The notes: generated by a model from the sequence alone, not told the origin. Shown: positions 44,342-57,322, numbered from the stretch's first letter. The stretch: 64,000 nt of DNA from Methylovulum sp. (GCA_028712695.1 JAQTQZ010000001.1:1-64000), one strand, 5' to 3'. A program made the numbers and translations.

Positions 44342-45577
44342 TTAAATGTTCAGGAGTAGGTGGGCGGGCGCTTCCAGGCATTCTTTTATGGTGACTAAAA
44401 ATTGCACCGCTTCACGGCCATCAACCAGACGGTGATCGTAAGACAAGGCCAAATACATAATGGGGCGGATAACAATCTGGCCGTTTTCGACAACAGGCCG
44501 TTCTTTGATGGCGTGCATGCCTAAAATGGCGCATTGCGGCGGGTTAAGGATAGGGGTGGATAACATGGAGCCGAACACGCCCCCGTTGGTGATGGTGAAG
44601 GTGCCGCCTTGTAGGTCGTTGTAGCTTAAGGTGCCGGCCCGGGCTTTTTCGCCGTAATCGGCGATGCTTTTTTCAATGCCGGCAAAGTCAAGTTGGTCGA
44701 CATCATGCAATACCGGGACAATGAGGCCGCGCGGGGTACTGACGGCGATGCCTAAGTCGTAGTAGCCATGATAAATAATGTCGTTGCCGTCTATGGATGC
44801 GTTAATGGCCGGGAATTTTTTCAGGGCTTCAATTGAGGCTTTGACAAAAAAGGACATAAAACCCAGTTTGACGGCGTGTTTTTGCTCAAAGCGAGTTTTG
44901 TATTGGTTACGCAGGTCAATGACACTCTGCATGTTGACTTCATTGAAGGTGGTCAACATAGCGGCGTTTTGTTGCGCTTGCAACAGGCGCTCGGCAACTT
45001 TTGCCCGCAATCGGGTCATTGCCACCCGCTGTTCGGGACGCAAGTTAGAGGCCGGTGCGCTGATATTCGTTATCGGTTTGCTAGGCTCTGGAGTTAATTC
45101 GGTTTTGGTTTCTGCAATTGGCGCCGCCTGCGCTGGCTCGGCGGCGGCAGGTGATTCAGGTTTTTTGTTAAGATGTTCGAGGACATCCGTTTTGGTCAGG
45201 CGGCCGCTTTTTCCGGTACCTGTGATTTCCGCCGGATCTAAGGTGTTTTCATTAATTAGTCGGCGCACAGAGGGGCTAAGCGGAATTTCTGAAGACTTAG
45301 GCTCGTCAGCCACAACTTGGGCGGGCGTTTCTTGCCCTGTTGCCGATTCAAGCACGGCCAGCAATTCCCCGCCGGTCACCACAGCGCCGTCTGACTTTAG
45401 TATTTTGCTGAGAATGCCCGCTTCGGGCGCAGTGACTTCGAGCACTACTTTGTCAGTTTCAAGGTCAACCAGATGTTCGTTTTTATTAATGCTGTCGCCA
45501 ACCTGTTTATGCCAAGTAATGAGGGTCGCATCGGCAACAGATTCGGGTAAGGTGGGGACTAGGACTTCAATGCTCAT
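44342..45577 (-). CDS. sucB: 2-oxoglutarate dehydrogenase E2 (dihydrolipoamide succinyltransferase)
   Basis: Core of the 2-oxoglutarate dehydrogenase complex; moves succinyl from lipoyl to CoA. The 411 residues begin [14 protein letters not shown] after a CAGGAAAA site; one lipoyl domain with ETDKVVLEV (lipoylated Lys near 43), a linker rich in Ala/Pro, the E3/E1-binding domain [22 protein letters not shown] near 105, and the catalytic domain ending [16 protein letters not shown] with His and Asp. It lies 1 base after sucA. Full length and apparently intact, in contrast with the unusual E3 gene next to it. Confidence 0.94.
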   Translation of the reverse strand: MSIEVLVPTLPESVADATLITWHKQVGDSINKNEHLVDLETDKVVLEVTAPEAGILSKILKSDGAVVTGGELLAVLESATGQETPAQVVADEPKSSEIPLSPSVRRLINENTLDPAEITGTGKSGRLTKTDVLEHLNKKPESPAAAEPAQAAPIAETKTELTPEPSKPITNISAPASNLRPEQRVAMTRLRAKVAERLLQAQQNAAMLTTFNEVNMQSVIDLRNQYKTRFEQKHAVKLGFMSFFVKASIEALKKFPAINASIDGNDIIYHGYYDLGIAVSTPRGLIVPVLHDVDQLDFAGIEKSIADYGEKARAGTLSYNDLQGGTFTITNGGVFGSMLSTPILNPPQCAILGMHAIKERPVVENGQIVIRPIMYLALSYDHRLVDGREAVQFLVTIKECLEAPAHLLLNI

Positions 45578-45578
45578 G

Positions 45579-48416
45579 TTATTTTCCTGACGGTTTTTCT
45601 GTGGTTTTGCCGTAAAGGGCAGAATGGACAACGGCTTTTTGTTGGTCTATATGGACGCGAAAATTACCGACCGCAGGTGAGGCGGAGGGTTCGCGGCCCG
45701 CATAAGTGACCTTGATAGAGGATGGCAGATTATCGTAAAAATGGTGGCTTGAGTTATACCATGCACCCTGATTTTTGGGTTCTTCCTGACACCAGACAAA
45801 CTCCTGTAAGTGGGGGTACTTGGCTATTTCTGCTTTAAACAATTCAATAGGAAATGGATAAAGCTGTTCAATACGGGCAATGGCAACGTGTTTCAGGTCG
45901 GCTTCCCGGCGGGCTTCGAGCAAGTCGAAGTACACTTTGCCTGCACATAACACAAGGCGGGTCACTTTTTTGGGGTTAAGGCTGTCCTGTTCACCAATAA
46001 TGGGCAAAAAGCAGCCGTTAGTCAGGTCTTCAAGGGTGGAGGTTGCTAGTTTATGGCGCAATAAGCTTTTGGGGCTCATAACGATCAACGGCTTACGGTA
46101 AGGACGTAACAATTGGCGGCGCAACAGGTGGAATATTTGCGCCGGCGTGGTCGGATAACACACTTGCATGTTGTGTTCCGCACACAGTTGCAGGTAACGC
46201 TCTAGCCGCGCCGATGAATGTTCAGGGCCTTGGCCTTCAAAACCGTGCGGTAATAGCATGACCAGTCCGCATAAACGTCCCCATTTGGTTTCGCCTGAAC
46301 TGATGAATTGGTCGATGAGCACTTGTGCGCCATTGGCAAAATCGCCGAATTGGGCCTCCCAAATGACTAAAGTCTTTGGGGTTGTCGTGCTATAGCCATA
46401 TTCAAAGCCTAAAACACCGGCCTCAGATAACAAGGAGTCAAAAATTTGCGCCCGCCCCTGCTCTTTGTTGAGATGTTTAAGTGGCGTATGGGTTTTGTTA
46501 TTGAGCTGATTATGCAATACCGCATGACGATGGACAAACGTGCCACGGCCAACATCTTGGCCGGTTAAGCGGACATTGTATTTTTCAATAACCAGCGTGG
46601 CATAAGCCATGTTTTCAGCAAAACCCCAGTCCAGAGGCATTGCGCCCGCCGCCATTTTCCGGCGATTATCCATAACTTTTGCGACCCTGGGGTGCAGTTC
46701 AAAACCTTGCGGCAAACGCAGCATCCGGTCATTACAAAAGCGCAGATGATCCAATGAAACGGCGGTATTGCAAGGCATATCCCAGTGTGTATTGAGATAC
46801 TGGTTCCATTGGGTTGTGTACGAATAATTGGCATTGGTCAATACGGGTCTGGAGACAATCTGTCCGGCATCCAGCAGTTTTTGGTAATCCTGCTCCATGG
46901 CCGATGCTTGTGCAGCCGTAATAATGCCCTCATTAATCAGTTTTTCAGCGTAAACCTTTCGCGTGGTTGGGTGCTTACGGATCTTTTTGTACATGGTCGG
47001 CTGGGTAGCCGCTGGTTCATCCGCTTCGTTATGGCCTAAGCGGCGATAACAGATCAAGTCGATGACAACATCCTTCTTAAAGGTCATGCGGTAATCAACC
47101 GCGAGTTTAGTGACGAAGATGACGGCTTCAGGATCATCGCCATTGACATGAAAAACCGGTGCCTGGATCATTTTGGCGACATCGGTGCAATAAAGCGTCG
47201 AACGGGCGTCTTGTGGATTACTCGTAGTGAAACCAATCTGGTTATTGATGACGATGTGGATAGTCCCCCCTGTTGAAAACGCGCGGGTTTGTGACATATT
47301 CAACGTTTCCATCACAATGCCTTGGCCTGAAAACGCGGCATCGCCGTGAATTAATACCGGGATCACCGTGCTTTTGCCATTCTTTTCGGCACGGTCTTGG
47401 CGCGCCTTGACCGAACCTTCAACCACCGGGTTGATGATTTCCAGATGCGATGGGTTAAAGGCTAGTGCCAAGTGCACCGGGCCGCCCGGCGTGTCAAGGT
47501 CTGATGAAAAGCCTAGGTGATATTTGACATCCCCAGAAATGACGCCCGGGGATTGCTGAAACATGCCGGCAAATTCATCAAACAGGCTGGCAGGGCTTTT
47601 GCCTAAAATGTTGACCAATACGTTCAGTCGGCCACGATGTGCCATGCCAATAACAATTTCCTTGACACCTTTTGCGCCGGCACATTGGATAAGTTCATCT
47701 AAGATGGGGATTAAGGATTCGCCACCTTCCAGCGAAAAGCGTTTTTGCCCGACAAATTTATTTTGCAGGTGGGTTTCTATGCCTTCGGCGGCAGTTAATA
47801 GCTTGAGCGTCCAATACTTTTTGTCAGGATCCAATATTAAAGCCGTTTTTGAACTTTCCAGACGGGCAATAAGCCAGCGACGGATCTCCGTATCGTGGAT
47901 GTGCATGTACTCGGAGCCGATACTGCCGCAGTAAATTTCCTTTAAATGGGCAATAATGCTGCGTAACGGCAAGCGATCCATGCCATAGAGTGAGCCGGAG
48001 TCAAATAGCGTATCCATATCGGGCTCGGAAAGGCCGTAATAAGACGGTTCCATATCCAATGGTTGGCGGGCTGTTTTTCCCAGCGGATTGTTGCTGGCGA
48101 TTTGATGGCCACGAACCCGATAATGGTTAATAAGCCTGGCAACTGCCGACTGTTTTTTTACACTTTCTTCAGTAAAGTCTTGTAATTGCGCCAGCCTGCT
48201 CTGGGATTTAAGCGCAAGCTCGGCAAAACGTTCGACGATGGGGCTATGCGGCGTTTCAAAAACGACGCTGTGGTGGATGGATTTGAAATGTTCTCGCCAG
48301 CTAGGCCCGACAGATTCAGGGTCTTTCAGAAACTGTTCATAGAGGTTTTCGATAAAACTGGCATTACTGCCGTACAGGGCGGACGAATCTTGAAAATGTT
48401 TAAGCAGTTTACTCAT
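45579..48416 (-). CDS. sucA: 2-oxoglutarate dehydrogenase E1
   Basis: Thiamine-diphosphate decarboxylase component of the TCA-cycle complex. The 945-residue form starts [18 protein letters not shown]; the open frame extends 28 codons upstream but homology starts at this Met. Visible: the N-terminal [20 protein letters not shown] segment, [17 protein letters not shown] near 255, [18 protein letters not shown] near 370, [12 protein letters not shown] with Mg/ThDP ligands, the [16 protein letters not shown] region near 460, and a [21 protein letters not shown] stretch near 725. Early work thought type I methanotrophs lack this activity; the gene is present here. Confidence 0.94.
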   Translation of the reverse strand: MSKLLKHFQDSSALYGSNASFIENLYEQFLKDPESVGPSWREHFKSIHHSVVFETPHSPIVERFAELALKSQSRLAQLQDFTEESVKKQSAVARLINHYRVRGHQIASNNPLGKTARQPLDMEPSYYGLSEPDMDTLFDSGSLYGMDRLPLRSIIAHLKEIYCGSIGSEYMHIHDTEIRRWLIARLESSKTALILDPDKKYWTLKLLTAAEGIETHLQNKFVGQKRFSLEGGESLIPILDELIQCAGAKGVKEIVIGMAHRGRLNVLVNILGKSPASLFDEFAGMFQQSPGVISGDVKYHLGFSSDLDTPGGPVHLALAFNPSHLEIINPVVEGSVKARQDRAEKNGKSTVIPVLIHGDAAFSGQGIVMETLNMSQTRAFSTGGTIHIVINNQIGFTTSNPQDARSTLYCTDVAKMIQAPVFHVNGDDPEAVIFVTKLAVDYRMTFKKDVVIDLICYRRLGHNEADEPAATQPTMYKKIRKHPTTRKVYAEKLINEGIITAAQASAMEQDYQKLLDAGQIVSRPVLTNANYSYTTQWNQYLNTHWDMPCNTAVSLDHLRFCNDRMLRLPQGFELHPRVAKVMDNRRKMAAGAMPLDWGFAENMAYATLVIEKYNVRLTGQDVGRGTFVHRHAVLHNQLNNKTHTPLKHLNKEQGRAQIFDSLLSEAGVLGFEYGYSTTTPKTLVIWEAQFGDFANGAQVLIDQFISSGETKWGRLCGLVMLLPHGFEGQGPEHSSARLERYLQLCAEHNMQVCYPTTPAQIFHLLRRQLLRPYRKPLIVMSPKSLLRHKLATSTLEDLTNGCFLPIIGEQDSLNPKKVTRLVLCAGKVYFDLLEARREADLKHVAIARIEQLYPFPIELFKAEIAKYPHLQEFVWCQEEPKNQGAWYNSSHHFYDNLPSSIKVTYAGREPSASPAVGNFRVHIDQQKAVVHSALYGKTTEKPSGK

Positions 48417-49489
<1,073 letters not shown>

Positions 49490-49562
49490 GTATCAGGCGA
49501 ACATTTAAATCTCACCATCCAATTAGCCGCAAGTACGGCACAACCTTATATTTTAAAGAGCT

Positions 49563-50981
49563 ATGTCCGGTAAAACGTTATATGACAAATTATGGGAAGA
49601 TCACGTCGTTTACACAGAAGATGACGGTTCCTCGCTCATTTATATTGACCGACATTTAGTCCATGAGGTCACTTCGCCGCAAGCATTCGAAGGCCTGCGG
49701 CTGGCGGGCAGAAAGCCGTGGAGACAATCAAGGAATTTGGCCGTAGCGGATCACAACGTACCAACTACCAATCGCGATAAAGGCATTGCTGATCCGGTTT
49801 CGCGCTTGCAAGTTGAAACACTTGATAAAAATTGCTCCGAGTTTGGTATTACCGAATTCGGCATGAGCGATGCCCGACAGGGCATTGTGCATGTGGTGGG
49901 ACCTGAACAGGGAGCAACGTTGCCTGGAATGACCGTTGTTTGTGGGGATTCGCATACGTCTACGCATGGCGCATCAGGTGCTTTGGCTTTTGGGATTGGC
50001 ACGTCAGAAGTCGAACATGCCTTGGCGACACAATGCCTGACTCAGAAAAAAGCTAAAAACCTGCTAATTAAGGTGAATGGAAAAGTTGGAGTAGGGGTTA
50101 CTGCTAAAGATATAGTCCTGGCAATTATAGGTAAAATAGGGACGGCGGGCGGTAATGGTTATACCATTGAATTTGCTGGTGAGGCTATCCAGGCATTGTC
50201 TATGGAAGGCCGGATGACCGTGTGCAATATGGCGATAGAAGCAGGTGCGCGTGCGGGTCTTGTGGCGGTTGATGAGGTGACTATCGACTATTATCGAAAC
50301 AGGCCTTATGCGCCAAAAGGTGGTGATTGGTTTATGGCCGAACGCCTGTGGCAACAGCTGCATTCGGATGCCGATGCGGTGTTTGACAAGGTGGTGGAGA
50401 TGGATGCCGCTGGCATTAAGCCCCAAGTGACCTGGGGCACATCCCCTGAACTGGTGGTTGCAGTAGATGAGGCCGTTCCGGATCCGGCGTTAGAGCCGGA
50501 TGCCGTAAAACAGCAAAGTATGAAGCGGGCGCTGGAATATATGGGTCTAACAGCGGGTCAGGCGATTGTCGATATTAAGCTTGATAAGGTATTTATCGGA
50601 TCTTGTACCAATTCCAGAATTGAAGATTTACGTGCAGCCGCTAAAGTTGCGGAAGGTAAAAAAATAGCGGCTAACATCACACAGGCTTTGGTCGTTCCTG
50701 GATCAGGTTTGGTGAAACGCCAGGCGGAAGCCGAAGGTCTGGATAAGATATTTATTGATGCCGGTTTTGAGTGGCGTGAACCGGGTTGTTCAATGTGTCT
50801 TGCCATGAACGCTGATCGTTTAGAAGAAGGCGAACGTTGTGCATCAACCTCTAACCGCAATTTCGAAGGCAGGCAGGGCTATGGTGGCCGCACTCATCTG
50901 GTTAGTCCGGCAATGGCTGCGGCAGCTGCAATAGCAGGACATTTTGTTGATGTAAGTTCAATAGAGGAGTCAGTAGCATGA
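49563..50981 (+). CDS. leuC: 3-isopropylmalate dehydratase large subunit
   Basis: Isomerises 2- to 3-isopropylmalate in leucine biosynthesis; binds a [4Fe-4S] cluster. 472 residues. Cluster cysteines appear in [13 protein letters not shown] near 346 and [11 protein letters not shown] near 406-410. Other aconitase-family marks: [25 protein letters not shown] near 130 and [13 protein letters not shown]-type end. It overlaps leuD by 4 bases, completing the heterodimer. Beginning of the leuCDB-asd-fimV run, an order typical of Pseudomonas-like Gammaproteobacteria. Confidence 0.96.
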   Translation: MSGKTLYDKLWEDHVVYTEDDGSSLIYIDRHLVHEVTSPQAFEGLRLAGRKPWRQSRNLAVADHNVPTTNRDKGIADPVSRLQVETLDKNCSEFGITEFGMSDARQGIVHVVGPEQGATLPGMTVVCGDSHTSTHGASGALAFGIGTSEVEHALATQCLTQKKAKNLLIKVNGKVGVGVTAKDIVLAIIGKIGTAGGNGYTIEFAGEAIQALSMEGRMTVCNMAIEAGARAGLVAVDEVTIDYYRNRPYAPKGGDWFMAERLWQQLHSDADAVFDKVVEMDAAGIKPQVTWGTSPELVVAVDEAVPDPALEPDAVKQQSMKRALEYMGLTAGQAIVDIKLDKVFIGSCTNSRIEDLRAAAKVAEGKKIAANITQALVVPGSGLVKRQAEAEGLDKIFIDAGFEWREPGCSMCLAMNADRLEEGERCASTSNRNFEGRQGYGGRTHLVSPAMAAAAAIAGHFVDVSSIEESVA

Positions 50982-51613
50982 GGGCGTTTACTAAAATCAC
51001 GTCACTGGTCGTGCCTTTGGATCGGGCTAACGTGGATACTGACGCCATTATTCCAAAACAGTTTTTGAAATCCATACGGCGGGCCGGTTTTGGTCCGTAT
51101 TTGTTCGATGAATGGCGTTATCTAGACCATGGCGAACCTGATATGGATTGCACAAACCGTCCGCTTAACACGGACTTTGTTTTGAACAAACCTGAATATT
51201 TGGGTGCAGGGATTTTACTGGCGCGGGAAAACTTCGGCTGTGGCTCGTCACGTGAGCATGCCCCTTGGGCGCTGGAAGATTTTGGCTTTAGAGCCATTAT
51301 TGCACCCAGTTTTGCCGATATTTTTTATAATAACTGTTTTAAAAATGGTTTGTTGCCAATCGTGTTGCCAGCCGAGCTTGTTGATGGCTTATTTAAGGCG
51401 TTATCTATCGGTTACAAACTGACTATCGATCTTGAAGCCCAAAAAATTATGACGCCGGAAGGCAGCGTGATGTGCTTTGATGTCGATGAAACCCGCAAGT
51501 TTCGCCTGTTAAATGGTCTTGATGACATTGCCTTATCGCTGCAGCATGCCGATAAAATTACAGCTTACGAGGCGGAGCGGGCAAAGCGGGCTCCTTGGCT
51601 GTTTTCGGAGTGA
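50978..51613 (+). CDS. leuD: 3-isopropylmalate dehydratase small subunit
   Basis: Swivelling-domain partner of LeuC. 211 residues: [22 protein letters not shown] at the N-terminus, [22 protein letters not shown] near 75-95 (substrate-binding Ser/Arg), and [21 protein letters not shown] near 105-125. Full length. Starts inside the leuC stop codon region. An 80-base gap follows before leuB. Confidence 0.96.
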   Translation: MRAFTKITSLVVPLDRANVDTDAIIPKQFLKSIRRAGFGPYLFDEWRYLDHGEPDMDCTNRPLNTDFVLNKPEYLGAGILLARENFGCGSSREHAPWALEDFGFRAIIAPSFADIFYNNCFKNGLLPIVLPAELVDGLFKALSIGYKLTIDLEAQKIMTPEGSVMCFDVDETRKFRLLNGLDDIALSLQHADKITAYEAERAKRAPWLFSE

Positions 51614-51693
51614 TGCGTCAGTTAAAAAACAGTTCGATGGTTTTTTGCCACTTTTTGCGGCAAGCATGTTAAAAATTAAAGGTTTTAAGATTA

Positions 51694-52779
51694 ATGACAA
51701 AAAAAATTGCAGTTTTAGCCGGTGACGGAATAGGGCCAGAGATAGTTGCAGAAGCAATCAAAGTGTTGGAATGCTTGGATGCAAAAATGGCGCTTGGGCT
51801 GGCATTTGAGTACGGTCTGATAGGTGGTGCGGCATACGATGTGCATGGCACACCGTTTCCGGAACAAACGTTGGCGTTAGTGCAACAGGCAGATGCAGTT
51901 TTATTCGGGGCAGTGGGTGGGCCTAAATGGGAGTCTTTGGATATTTCACTGCGTCCTGAAAAAGCGTTGTTAGGACTACGTGCTGAGTTGCAGCTGTTTT
52001 CTAATCTGCGCCCCGCTATCTTATATCCGCAGTTGGTGCATGCCTCGACCTTAAAACCTGAAGTGGTTGCCGGTTTGGATATTATGATCGTGCGCGAATT
52101 GACCGGAGGCATATATTTTGGTCAACCGCGTGGCGTCAGGGTGCTGGAAAACGGTGAACGGCAAGGCTTTAACACCCTAGTTTATAGTGAGTCGGAAATT
52201 AGCCGGATTGCCCACTCGGCGTTCCAAGCGGCACAAAAAAGAAACCGCCGTTTGTGTTCTGTTGACAAGGCAAATGTGTTGGAATGCACTGAACTGTGGC
52301 GTGAAGTGGTCACCGATATTGGCAAGCAATATCCCGATGTGCAGCTAAGCCACCTATATGTTGATAATGCGGCAATGCAGCTGGTGCGTGCGCCTAAGCA
52401 GTTTGATGTCATAGTGACCACCAATATGTTTGGTGACATTTTGTCTGATACCGCCGCTATGTTGACAGGCTCTATAGGCATGTTGCCCTCGGCTTCGTTA
52501 GATGCCAATAATAAAGGCATGTACGAACCGATACATGGTTCGGCACCGGACATTGCCGGCAAGGGCATAGCCAATCCATTGGCGACTATATTGTCGGCGG
52601 CGATGATGCTGCGCTATACGTTTAATAACGGCGAGGCGGCTGAGCGCATTGAAAAAGCGGTAAATAATGCCTTGGATGCCAATATCCGTACTGCGGATAT
52701 TCATTCTGAGGGAATGCAAAAAGTGAGCACTGCGCAAATGGGCGATGCTGTGGTTTCTGCTTTAAAGGAAGAAAGGTAA
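51694..52779 (+). CDS. leuB: 3-isopropylmalate dehydrogenase
   Basis: NAD-dependent oxidative decarboxylation to 2-ketoisocaproate precursor in leucine biosynthesis. 361 residues: [15 protein letters not shown] start, [14 protein letters not shown] near 95 and the isocitrate/isopropylmalate dehydrogenase signature [20 protein letters not shown] near 237-256, then [19 protein letters not shown]. The stop overlaps the asd start by one base (TAATG). Confidence 0.96.
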   Translation: MTKKIAVLAGDGIGPEIVAEAIKVLECLDAKMALGLAFEYGLIGGAAYDVHGTPFPEQTLALVQQADAVLFGAVGGPKWESLDISLRPEKALLGLRAELQLFSNLRPAILYPQLVHASTLKPEVVAGLDIMIVRELTGGIYFGQPRGVRVLENGERQGFNTLVYSESEISRIAHSAFQAAQKRNRRLCSVDKANVLECTELWREVVTDIGKQYPDVQLSHLYVDNAAMQLVRAPKQFDVIVTTNMFGDILSDTAAMLTGSIGMLPSASLDANNKGMYEPIHGSAPDIAGKGIANPLATILSAAMMLRYTFNNGEAAERIEKAVNNALDANIRTADIHSEGMQKVSTAQMGDAVVSALKEER

Positions 52780-53801
52780 TGACTAAACTTTATAATGTTG
52801 CGGTTGTGGGTGCAACGGGAGCTGTCGGTGAAGCCATGATAGCCATCTTAGAAGAGCGTGATTTTCCGGTCGGCGAAGTTTACGCGTTAGCCAGCAGTAA
52901 TTCAGTCGGTAAAAGAATCCCTTTTAAAGGTGGCTCATTAAAAGTGGAGGACTTGGCGACGTTTGATTTTTCTAAGGTGCAAATTGGGTTATTCTCCCCA
53001 GGGGCATCGGTTTCAGCCGAGTACGCGCCTAAAGCAGCGGCGGCTGGTTGCATAGTCATTGATAACACGTCCCAATTCCGTTATGACGATGATATTCCAC
53101 TGGTAGTCCCCGAAGTTAATCCCGAAAAAATTGCGGATTACAAAAATCGGGGCATTATTGCCAATCCGAATTGTTCAACTATCCAGATGCTGGTAGCATT
53201 AAAACCGATTTATGACGCTGTTGGTATTGAGCGTATTAACGTCTGCACTTATCAGGCCGTTTCAGGTACCGGTAAAGAAGCTATTACAGAGTTAGTGCAA
53301 CAAACCACGCAGCTGCTCAGTGGTAAACCAATCACCTCTAAAGTATATCCCAAACAAATCGCTTTTAATGTGTTGCCACAAATTGACGTGTTTATGGATA
53401 ACGGCTACACCAAAGAAGAAATGAAGATGGTTTGGGAAACCCGAAAAATTTTGGGTGATGACACTATCCAGGTCAATCCGACAGCAGTGCGCGTACCTGT
53501 TTTTTATGGTCATTCTGAAGCCGTGCACATAGAAACGGCTAAGAAAATTGATGCGGACACGGTCAGGGAATTGCTCCAAAAAGCCCTTGGGGTCACTGTC
53601 ATTGATGAGCATGAGGATGGTGGTTATCCGACGGCAGTCAGTGATTCATCTGGACATGATGATGTGTTTGTTGGGCGTATACGTGAGGACATATCGCATC
53701 CTAGAGGAATTAACTTGTGGGTTGTTGGCGATAACGTGCGTAAAGGTGCGGCATTGAACAGCGTGCAAATAGCAGAAGAGTTGGTAAAAAATCACATCTA
53801 G
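52779..53801 (+). CDS. asd: Aspartate-semialdehyde dehydrogenase
   Basis: NADPH-dependent formation of aspartate semialdehyde for lysine, threonine, methionine and peptidoglycan. 340 residues: VVGATGAVGEAMIAILEE near 9-26, NPNCSTIQMLVALKP with the catalytic Cys near 132, and HSEAVHIE near 247 with catalytic His region. Shares one base with the leuB stop, so translation is coupled. Followed by the fimV-like gene after 70 bases. Confidence 0.96.
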   Translation: MTKLYNVAVVGATGAVGEAMIAILEERDFPVGEVYALASSNSVGKRIPFKGGSLKVEDLATFDFSKVQIGLFSPGASVSAEYAPKAAAAGCIVIDNTSQFRYDDDIPLVVPEVNPEKIADYKNRGIIANPNCSTIQMLVALKPIYDAVGIERINVCTYQAVSGTGKEAITELVQQTTQLLSGKPITSKVYPKQIAFNVLPQIDVFMDNGYTKEEMKMVWETRKILGDDTIQVNPTAVRVPVFYGHSEAVHIETAKKIDADTVRELLQKALGVTVIDEHEDGGYPTAVSDSSGHDDVFVGRIREDISHPRGINLWVVGDNVRKGAALNSVQIAEELVKNHI

Positions 53802-53871
53802 TCTAAGCTTAGCTTTATTATTCGACTATTCGCGGTAAGAAACTGTGGTAACTATTTTAAAGGAGAGTAGC

Positions 53872-56406
53872 GTGCGCAATTTAACTAAAACTTTAGCGGT
53901 CGTATCGTTACTGATACCAGCTAGCGCCTATCCTTTAGGGATAGGAGAGATTAAATTGCATTCAGCCCTTAATCAAAAACTGGATGCTGAGATTGCATTG
54001 GTCTTGTCGCCTGGCGAAAAAGCATCTGATATAAAGGTCAATTTGGCTCCACCTGATAAATTTGACGAATCAGGGGTGCTTTGGACTTATTTTTTATCTA
54101 AGGTTAAATTTCAAACCATCCAATCTCCTAATGGCACTGTTGTTATAAAAGTAACCTCTAATGAGGCATTAAAAGAGCCATTTCTCGATTTCTTACTTGA
54201 GGTAAGCTGGCCAAAAGGCGATTTATATCGGGAGTTTACCGTATTGGTAGATCCTCCTACTGAGTATGAGCAAGTGGCTATTCCAGTCGCTATACAGTCA
54301 GAAAACTATTCTGGGCAAGAAACCATGCCTCAGCAATTGGCAGTGTCAAAGCATCGCGACAGAAAGGTTAGGGTGGCAGTAACTAATAGGGGACAATATG
54401 GGCCTACTGTTAAAAATGATACGCTTTGGAATATTGCGGAACGGGTAAGTCGGCAGGCGGGAGTTTCTATAGAGCAAATGATGATCGCATTGTATGAGGC
54501 TAATCCGGGCGCTTTTTACAAACAGAACGTCAATGCCTTGCTGGCAGGAAAAACACTGAAAATTCCTGATAAGAACGTTGTTTTAAAGTTTTCACGGCAA
54601 CAAGCATTAGATGAATTTAACCAGCAAACGTTGGCTTGGAAAAACCGATTAGAGCAGCCGGTTACTGCAGTTGCAAATGATCAGCAAGAATCTACAGATA
54701 ATCAACTGACACTAGTGGCGCCTAAGCAAGAGCCCGTCGCTGAAAATGAGAATGTTGCACCTGGAAGCGAGCAGGTGGCCGCAAGCGCTAAAAAAGCAGT
54801 TGATGCGTCAGTGGCAACAACTGACGCACCGAAAACGGAAACTTCAGAGCTTAAAGAGCCTAAGAATACCAGTGAATCAAGCGCGAATAATGTAGCGGCG
54901 GATGATGAAATACAAGCTAAAGTTGCCGCATTGGAAAAACAGTTAGCTATGATGCAAGAGCTGATCGCCTTAAAGGATCAGCAGCTATCAGCTTTGCAAG
55001 ACCAGTCTCAGAAAAAACTGCCAGTTGAGCAAGCGCCCGTGTCAGTTGTGCCAAGTGAAGCGGAAATCAGCAAGCCAGTTCCACCAAAAGCTAGACCGCT
55101 GCCGCCGCCTCCTGCAGCAATTGCTAAAGTTGAGGTTGATGATACCACATATTGGTATTATTTAGGGGGAGGTATTGTTGGCATTGGGGTGCTAACTTAT
55201 TTTGGGTTGCTTTGGTGGCGAAACAACAGAAGGGAAAGTGATTTTGATGCAGATAATGGCCTTGCTTTTCAAGGTGGCAATAAAGCGGTAGCGCCTCCCG
55301 GCGATATGTTTTCTGGGGCTATTTCAGAAGATAATGGTTATAGCTCTGATTTGAATAATGATGATAATCTTTTTACCAGTGATTTTTCATCTAACGATTT
55401 TGATATGTTCGATATGGAACAAGGAGAGATTGATCCAATAGCTGAAGCTGATGTGTATCTTGCTTATGGGCGATATCAGCAGGCAGAAGAATTAATGCGT
55501 CATGCTATTAGCGATCAATCTGAGCGTGATGAATGTAAATTGAAGTTGTTAGAGATTTTTTATGCCAGTGAAAATAAACCGGCATTTGAAAAATATGCTA
55601 ATGAATTGGCAAATGTTGGCAAGAAAGATGATAGCGGTTTTTGGTCGAAAGTCGCTGAAATGGGCAGTGAAATTTGCCCGGATTCAGATCTGTTTGCAGT
55701 GCAAGTCAGTAAGCCAGATTTAAGCAAAGATATTGTTTCCCCAAATACAAATGTAAGTTTCGTAGATGATGGCGATGAAGCGGGTCAGGATCTGCTGCTT
55801 GGGGACATGGATTTTGATCTGGCTTCTTTTGAGGAATTATTTGCTGATGAATCATCCCAAGATACCTTGGTAGAAAAAATTAGCCCGTTAGATTCTAATG
55901 ACACGGTCACTTTATTTGATGAATCACAGGCAAATAACCAAGGTATTGATTTCGATTTGAGTGCATTTTCAATAGACACTGAAAAATCAGATGGAAATGA
56001 TAATAGCTTAAAAAAATCTGAAGAAGCTGACGATCAAGGTCAAAACTATTTTGAGTCATTTGACTTCGATATTGGCTCAAATGATATGCAGCCAAAGGAA
56101 ACTCCAGCTTTATCTACCAGTAAATCGGAAGATTTTCGGGAGAGTCTTGCCAATACTTCCATTGACGATGATTTTGATTTCAATACTGCAATATCAGGGT
56201 CTAAAACCTCATTTTCTGACCAAGAAAGTAGTTTTGGCTTATCTGATTTGACAGAGATGAATGCAATGGAGACCAAATTAGATTTAGCCATAGCGTATAT
56301 TGATATGGGTGATAATGAGGCCGCAAAAGAAATTGCATTGGAAGTGGCTGAAAAAGGGACAAAAGAACAGCAAATGGTAGCTCAATCACTTCTCGATAAT
56401 TTGTAA
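53872..56406 (+). CDS. fimV: FimV-like motility hub protein
   Basis: Inner-membrane protein related to Pseudomonas FimV, needed there for type IV pilus function and polar organisation. I set a GTG start at 53872 (844 residues) because AAGGAG lies 7 bases before it. Layout: signal peptide (ends ASAYPL), FimV N-terminal domain GIGEIKLHSALNQKLDAEI, LysM peptidoglycan-binding domain (about 190-235, DTLWNIAERVSRQAGVS), Pro/Ala linker and coiled coil EIQAKVAALEKQLAMMQELI, one membrane helix (about 427-448), then a long acidic cytoplasmic region, and a C-terminal TPR-like motif KLDLAIAYIDMGDNEAAKE. Slightly shorter than the P. aeruginosa protein. Confidence 0.92.
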   Translation: MRNLTKTLAVVSLLIPASAYPLGIGEIKLHSALNQKLDAEIALVLSPGEKASDIKVNLAPPDKFDESGVLWTYFLSKVKFQTIQSPNGTVVIKVTSNEALKEPFLDFLLEVSWPKGDLYREFTVLVDPPTEYEQVAIPVAIQSENYSGQETMPQQLAVSKHRDRKVRVAVTNRGQYGPTVKNDTLWNIAERVSRQAGVSIEQMMIALYEANPGAFYKQNVNALLAGKTLKIPDKNVVLKFSRQQALDEFNQQTLAWKNRLEQPVTAVANDQQESTDNQLTLVAPKQEPVAENENVAPGSEQVAASAKKAVDASVATTDAPKTETSELKEPKNTSESSANNVAADDEIQAKVAALEKQLAMMQELIALKDQQLSALQDQSQKKLPVEQAPVSVVPSEAEISKPVPPKARPLPPPPAAIAKVEVDDTTYWYYLGGGIVGIGVLTYFGLLWWRNNRRESDFDADNGLAFQGGNKAVAPPGDMFSGAISEDNGYSSDLNNDDNLFTSDFSSNDFDMFDMEQGEIDPIAEADVYLAYGRYQQAEELMRHAISDQSERDECKLKLLEIFYASENKPAFEKYANELANVGKKDDSGFWSKVAEMGSEICPDSDLFAVQVSKPDLSKDIVSPNTNVSFVDDGDEAGQDLLLGDMDFDLASFEELFADESSQDTLVEKISPLDSNDTVTLFDESQANNQGIDFDLSAFSIDTEKSDGNDNSLKKSEEADDQGQNYFESFDFDIGSNDMQPKETPALSTSKSEDFRESLANTSIDDDFDFNTAISGSKTSFSDQESSFGLSDLTEMNAMETKLDLAIAYIDMGDNEAAKEIALEVAEKGTKEQQMVAQSLLDNL

Positions 56407-56627
56407 GCCAATACGTTGCGATTATAGGCCGTATCTTCTGTGGTACAAAGCTAACCTGTTTCATGTTGCAATTGCCGCTTAATTACAGTATCTGCTATCT
56501 ATGTTTAAAGGTTTGCAAGTAGGACTGAAGTGTCTGGACTGTGTTGGCTAAACTGCTAAGAAGTATTTGTTGCCAACGTTGGTTGTATAGTTAGGCGTAT
56601 ATTTTTATATCAAATTTAATAAAATAG

Positions 56628-56656
56628 TTGATATATGAAGTTATTTTAGCTACAAT
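56628..56656 (+). promoter_or_regulatory. Sigma-70 promoter of tRNA-Ser
   Basis: TTGATA (56628-56633), 17 bases, TACAAT (56651-56656); start of transcription expected near 56663, a few bases before the tRNA. Confidence 0.85.
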
Positions 56657-56669
56657 GGAGGACTGTTTT

Positions 56670-56759
56670 GGAGAGGTGGCAGAGCGGCCGAATGCGGCGG
56701 TCTTGAAAACCGTTGAGGGTTGATCCCCTCCCAGGGTTCGAATCCCTGCCTCTCCGCCA
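56670..56759 (+). tRNA. tRNA-Ser (anticodon TGA)
   Basis: 90 bases. Acceptor GGAGAGG pairs with CCTCTCC, and the 3' CCA is encoded. The D-arm contains GGCAGAGCGGCCGAATGCGGC; the anticodon loop CTTGAAA gives TGA; a long variable arm (GTTGAGGGTTGATCCCCTCC) marks a class II tRNA such as Ser; the T-arm is GGGTTCGAATCCC. It is a common site for integration of genetic elements, and an integrase fragment lies 70 bases downstream. Confidence 0.97.
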
Positions 56760-56827
56760 TATTGGCTTTTCTTATCTAACCTTTGATAATTAAATGTCAT
56801 ATCTGATTATTTAGGCTCTTTCATCGT

Positions 56828-57322
56828 TTGCTACAAAACAGAACCGTTCATGCTTTACCCCACCTTTACCGTCGCGGTAATATCCTCTATTTCCGATTGT
56901 CTGTTCTACTTCGTTTTCGTGCGGCGCTTCGTGTGCGTGAATTTACCCAATCTTTGTGCACGCAAAACTACAAAGTAGCTATTCCAGCCGCGTATAAGCT
57001 CGCTAGTGAGGCAAAAACACTTTTCAACTACTTTGATAGTCTTATGGATGAAAAAGAGCCTAACAAAGAGTTTGACATAGACCTTCTGCGCCAAATTGTC
57101 GAGACACTTGAAAAAGAAGAACCTAAGCCTAAAAATCCCAAAAAATCTGTATTGTCCCTTTCTGCACTAATGGCACTCAAAAAGAAAGATATTGCAATGG
57201 ATGTACAAAAGGAACGGCACGAAAATGAGCTTGAACAAGCTTTAAAACAAAGGGAACTGGTTATATTGAAAATCACAAGTCTCACTCACTGCTTGGTTTT
57301 GAAATGTACATTCAACTCATAA
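56828..57322 (+). pseudogene. Truncated phage-type integrase N-terminus
   Basis: 164 codons (TTG start) with the N-terminal SAM-like region of some tyrosine recombinases: LPHLYRRGNILYFRLSV, then REFTQSLCTQNYKVA and a helical AAYKLASEAKTLFNYFD stretch, resembling DUF6538-type integrase heads. The core-binding linker follows, but the sequence ends without any catalytic domain (no R...HxxR...Y motifs). It is directly downstream of tRNA-Ser, the classic integrase position, so it is probably what is left of an integrated element. A repeat of the tRNA 3' end was not found. Confidence 0.6.

Noticed and set aside
56591-56800. A 69-codon minus-strand frame
   Set aside because: It runs across the tRNA-Ser gene on the opposite strand.
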